Below are positions 60,856 through 64,000 of a stretch of DNA of 64,000 nucleotides, one piece after another (position 1 is the first letter of the stretch; every line of letters starts with the position of its first letter). Origin of the DNA: Actinomycetota bacterium. Its GTDB lineage: Bacteria; Actinomycetota; Actinomycetes; S36-B12. Both the position numbers and the translations under genes were made by a program. The notes under the pieces are model-generated. The model worked only from the letters and a program-made list of their open reading frames with translations, did no database searches and was not told the DNA's origin. Location: NCBI GenBank assembly GCA_030645615.1, contig JAUSNB010000053.1, positions 124,001 through 188,000 on the forward strand. Reading direction: 5' to 3'.

Positions 60856-63070
60856 CCGACCTGCTGGGTTCGTCGCTGACGTCCCTGCTGGGTGGGCGCA
60901 GCGCCACGGCGCTCGACAAGGCGCTCGGCCTGCGAACTGCGGAGGACCTGGTTCGCCACTACCCGAGGCGGTACGCCGAGCGGGGCGAGCTCACCGACCT
61001 TGCGTCATTGGCGGTTGGCGAGCGGGTCACCGTGATGGCGGAGATCAGGTCGGTGACGGTGCGCCAGATGCGGCAGCGCCGCGGATCGATCCTCGAGGCG
61101 GTGATCACGGACGGGACCGCCACCATGTCGCTGACCTTCTTCAACCAGAAGTGGCGCGAGCGGGAGTTCCGGGCCGGGCGCACCGGGCTCTTCGCGGGCC
61201 AGGTGACGGTATACGGAGGCAAGCGCCAGCTCTCGCACCCCGAATGCATGCTGCTGCCCGATGGCGTGGCCGACGACCCGCTGGCGGTGGCGGCCTTCGC
61301 CGGAGCCCTCATCCCGATCTACCCGGCCGGCGGGTCAGTCACGACCTGGGACCTGCAGAAGGCCGTGCAGGTGGTTCTCGATCAGCTCGGCGAGCCGGCG
61401 GACCCCATCCCCGATGAGGTCAGGGCCGCGTTGGGGCTGTGCACCCTGGCCGACGCGCTGTGGCAGGTCCACCGTCCTACCTCGCGTGAGGACGTAGACA
61501 CCGCCGTGAAGCGGCTGCGGTTCGAGGAGGCGTTCACGCTGCAGGCCGTGCTCGCCCAGCGCCGGGCGGAGGTGGCCGCCCTGCCCGCCACCCGGCGGAC
61601 CCCGGCGTCCACCCCCGTGCTGGACGCGTTCGACCGTTCCCTGCCCTTCATCCTCACTGAAGGCCAGCGCGAGATCGGGGAACAGATCCGTGCCGACCTG
61701 GGCCGGGACCATCCCATGCACCGGCTGCTGCAGGGAGACGTCGGCAGCGGCAAGACGGTCGTCGCGTTGCGGGCGATGCTGGCGGTCGTGGACGCTGGCG
61801 GGCAGGCCGCGTTGCTCGCCCCGACCGAGGTCCTCGCCGCACAGCACCTCAGGTCGATCACTGGCCTGCTCGGGCCGCTGGCGACCCGCGGCCAGCTCGG
61901 CGGAGGCGAGCTCGGGACGAGCGTCGCCCTGCTGACCGGATCGCAGCGATCTGCTGGCCGGCGGGCGGCGCTGCTGGACATCTTCACGGGCGACGCCGGG
62001 ATCGTCATCGGCACGCATGCCCTCATCCAGGAGGCCGTCGACTTCCACGACCTCGCGCTCGTCGTCGTGGATGAGCAGCATCGGTTCGGCGTGGAGCAGC
62101 GCGCGGCCCTGGCCGCCAAGTCCCGGGATGGCTCCCGGCCGCATGTGCTCGTCATGACCGCGACCCCGATCCCGCGAACCGTGGCGATGACCGTGTTCGG
62201 GGACGTCGACGTGTCCACCCTTGCCGAGCTTCCCTCGGGTCGCGCGGGCGTGGCCACCCACGTCGTGGCGGGCGAGGAGCAGCCGCGACACGTCGCCCGG
62301 GTGTGGGAGCGGGTCCGCGAGGAGGTGGCCGGCGGGCACCGCGTGTTCATCGTGTGCCCGCGCATCGACGACGGGGACGACGACGCGGATGGCCGGGTCG
62401 ACGCAGGCCCGACCGATGACGCGGGCGAGGGCGCCGGCGCCACCCCGTTGCCGATGACAGCAGTCGTGCCCCTGGCCGCCCGGTTGGCCGAGGGCGAGCT
62501 GAGCGGCCTGCGCATCGCCACCTTGCATGGGCGCATGGCAGCGGAGGAGAAGGAGCAGGCCATGCGGCGGTTCGCCTCGGAGGACACGGGCAACGCGGTC
62601 GACGTGCTTGTCGCCACGACCGTCATCGAGGTCGGCGTCGACGTCCCGCGGGCGACGATGATGGTGATCATGGACGCCGACCGGTTCGGCATCTCCCAGC
62701 TCCACCAGCTGCGCGGCCGCGTCGGCCGTGGCAGCCTGCCGGGCCTGTGCCTGCTCGTCACGCAGGCGCCGGTCGGCTCCCCGGCCAGGGAGCGCCTCGC
62801 CGCGGTGGCCGCCACCACCGATGGCTTCGCCCTGTCGGCGCTCGACCTAGAGCTGCGCCGCGAGGGCGACGTCCTCGGCAGCATGCAGTCCGGCCGCCGC
62901 ACTTCCCTGCGGCTGCTCGAGGTGGCCCGCCACGAGGAGGTCATCGTCGCGGCCCGGGAAGCGGCCACGGCCGTGGCCGAGGCTGACCCGACCCTTGAGC
63001 GGCACCCCGCCCTCGCAGCGGCCGTCGCCACCCTGCGGGCGGACGAGCACGCCGAGTTCCTGGAGAAGGG

Positions 63071-63074
<4 letters not shown>
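60852..63074 (+). CDS. recG: ATP-dependent DNA helicase RecG
   Basis: 740 residues. N-terminal wedge/OB domain (about 50-150), then helicase domains. Walker A is LLQGDVGSGKTVVAL (about 290), motif II is VVVDEQHRFGVEQR (about 405), motif III is MTATPIPRTVAM, and motifs V-VI are VATTVIEVGVDVP and QLHQLRGRVGRG (about 590-625). It remodels stalled forks and Holliday junctions. An acidic insert (IDDGDDDADGRVDAGPTDDA, about 503) lies between motifs III and IV. GTG start overlaps the previous stop. Confidence 0.96.

Positions 63075-64000
<926 letters not shown>

Overview
The window is a dense chromosomal stretch from a high-GC member of the Actinomycetota. The evidence is the very GC-rich third codon positions, frequent GTG starts, a lysine/alanine-tailed HU protein, the GlgE alpha-glucan pathway, CofC (cofactor F420), GatCAB with a glutamyl-tRNA synthetase, and many start codons that follow a TANNNT box by 6-7 bases, the layout of leaderless mRNAs. 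From memory, the order from the glycosyltransferase at 12 kb to coaD at 64 kb follows Mycobacterium tuberculosis from Rv3032 down to Rv2965c, with local gains and losses. The first 7.5 kb matches that species' trx-glgB-glgE-glgP block. I cannot name the genus. I see no insertion sequence, phage, CRISPR array or origin.

Layout. 1-11.1 kb: alpha-glucan metabolism (end of a thioredoxin/TPR protein, glgB, glgE, glgP, a secreted metallophosphoesterase, glgX). 11.2-15.1 kb: enoyl-CoA hydratase, a GT4 glycosyltransferase and etfBA behind a palindromic operator-like site. 15.2-24.2 kb: cysteine desulfurase, mnmA, a MetE-like protein, ligA and gatCAB. 24.2-25.4 kb: two overlapping paralogous secreted proteins with four matching cysteines that I do not recognise. 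25.4-32.4 kb: ilvD, ilvBN, ilvC, serA. 32.4-38.5 kb: two transporters and a heterodimeric ABC exporter. 38.6-46.7 kb: leuA, a lipoprotein protease, leuB, ilvE, cimA. 46.7-52 kb: a FAH-family hydrolase, gltX, tRNA-Gln, tRNA-Glu, an IclR regulator and leuCD. 52.2-64 kb: hupB, cofC, an acyltransferase, gpsA, a trans-sulfuration enzyme, ddl, thiL, rpmB, a DAK2 protein, recG, rsmD and the start of coaD.

How it fits together. The window holds every step from pyruvate to valine, leucine and isoleucine. Isoleucine can be made through citramalate (CimA, LeuCD, LeuB), without threonine deaminase. Three entry genes carry their own leader peptide: Ile-Leu-Val-Val before ilvB, four Leu before leuA, three Ile before cimA. 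leuCD is next to an IclR regulator with an inverted-repeat operator. A second theme is indirect Gln-tRNA synthesis: gltX, both substrate tRNAs and gatCAB are all here.

No gene-free stretch reaches 300 bases apart from the tRNA/terminator region at 48926-49256, which is fully described. The longer gaps (27127-27319, 40389-40614, 44875-45094) are the three amino-acid leaders.
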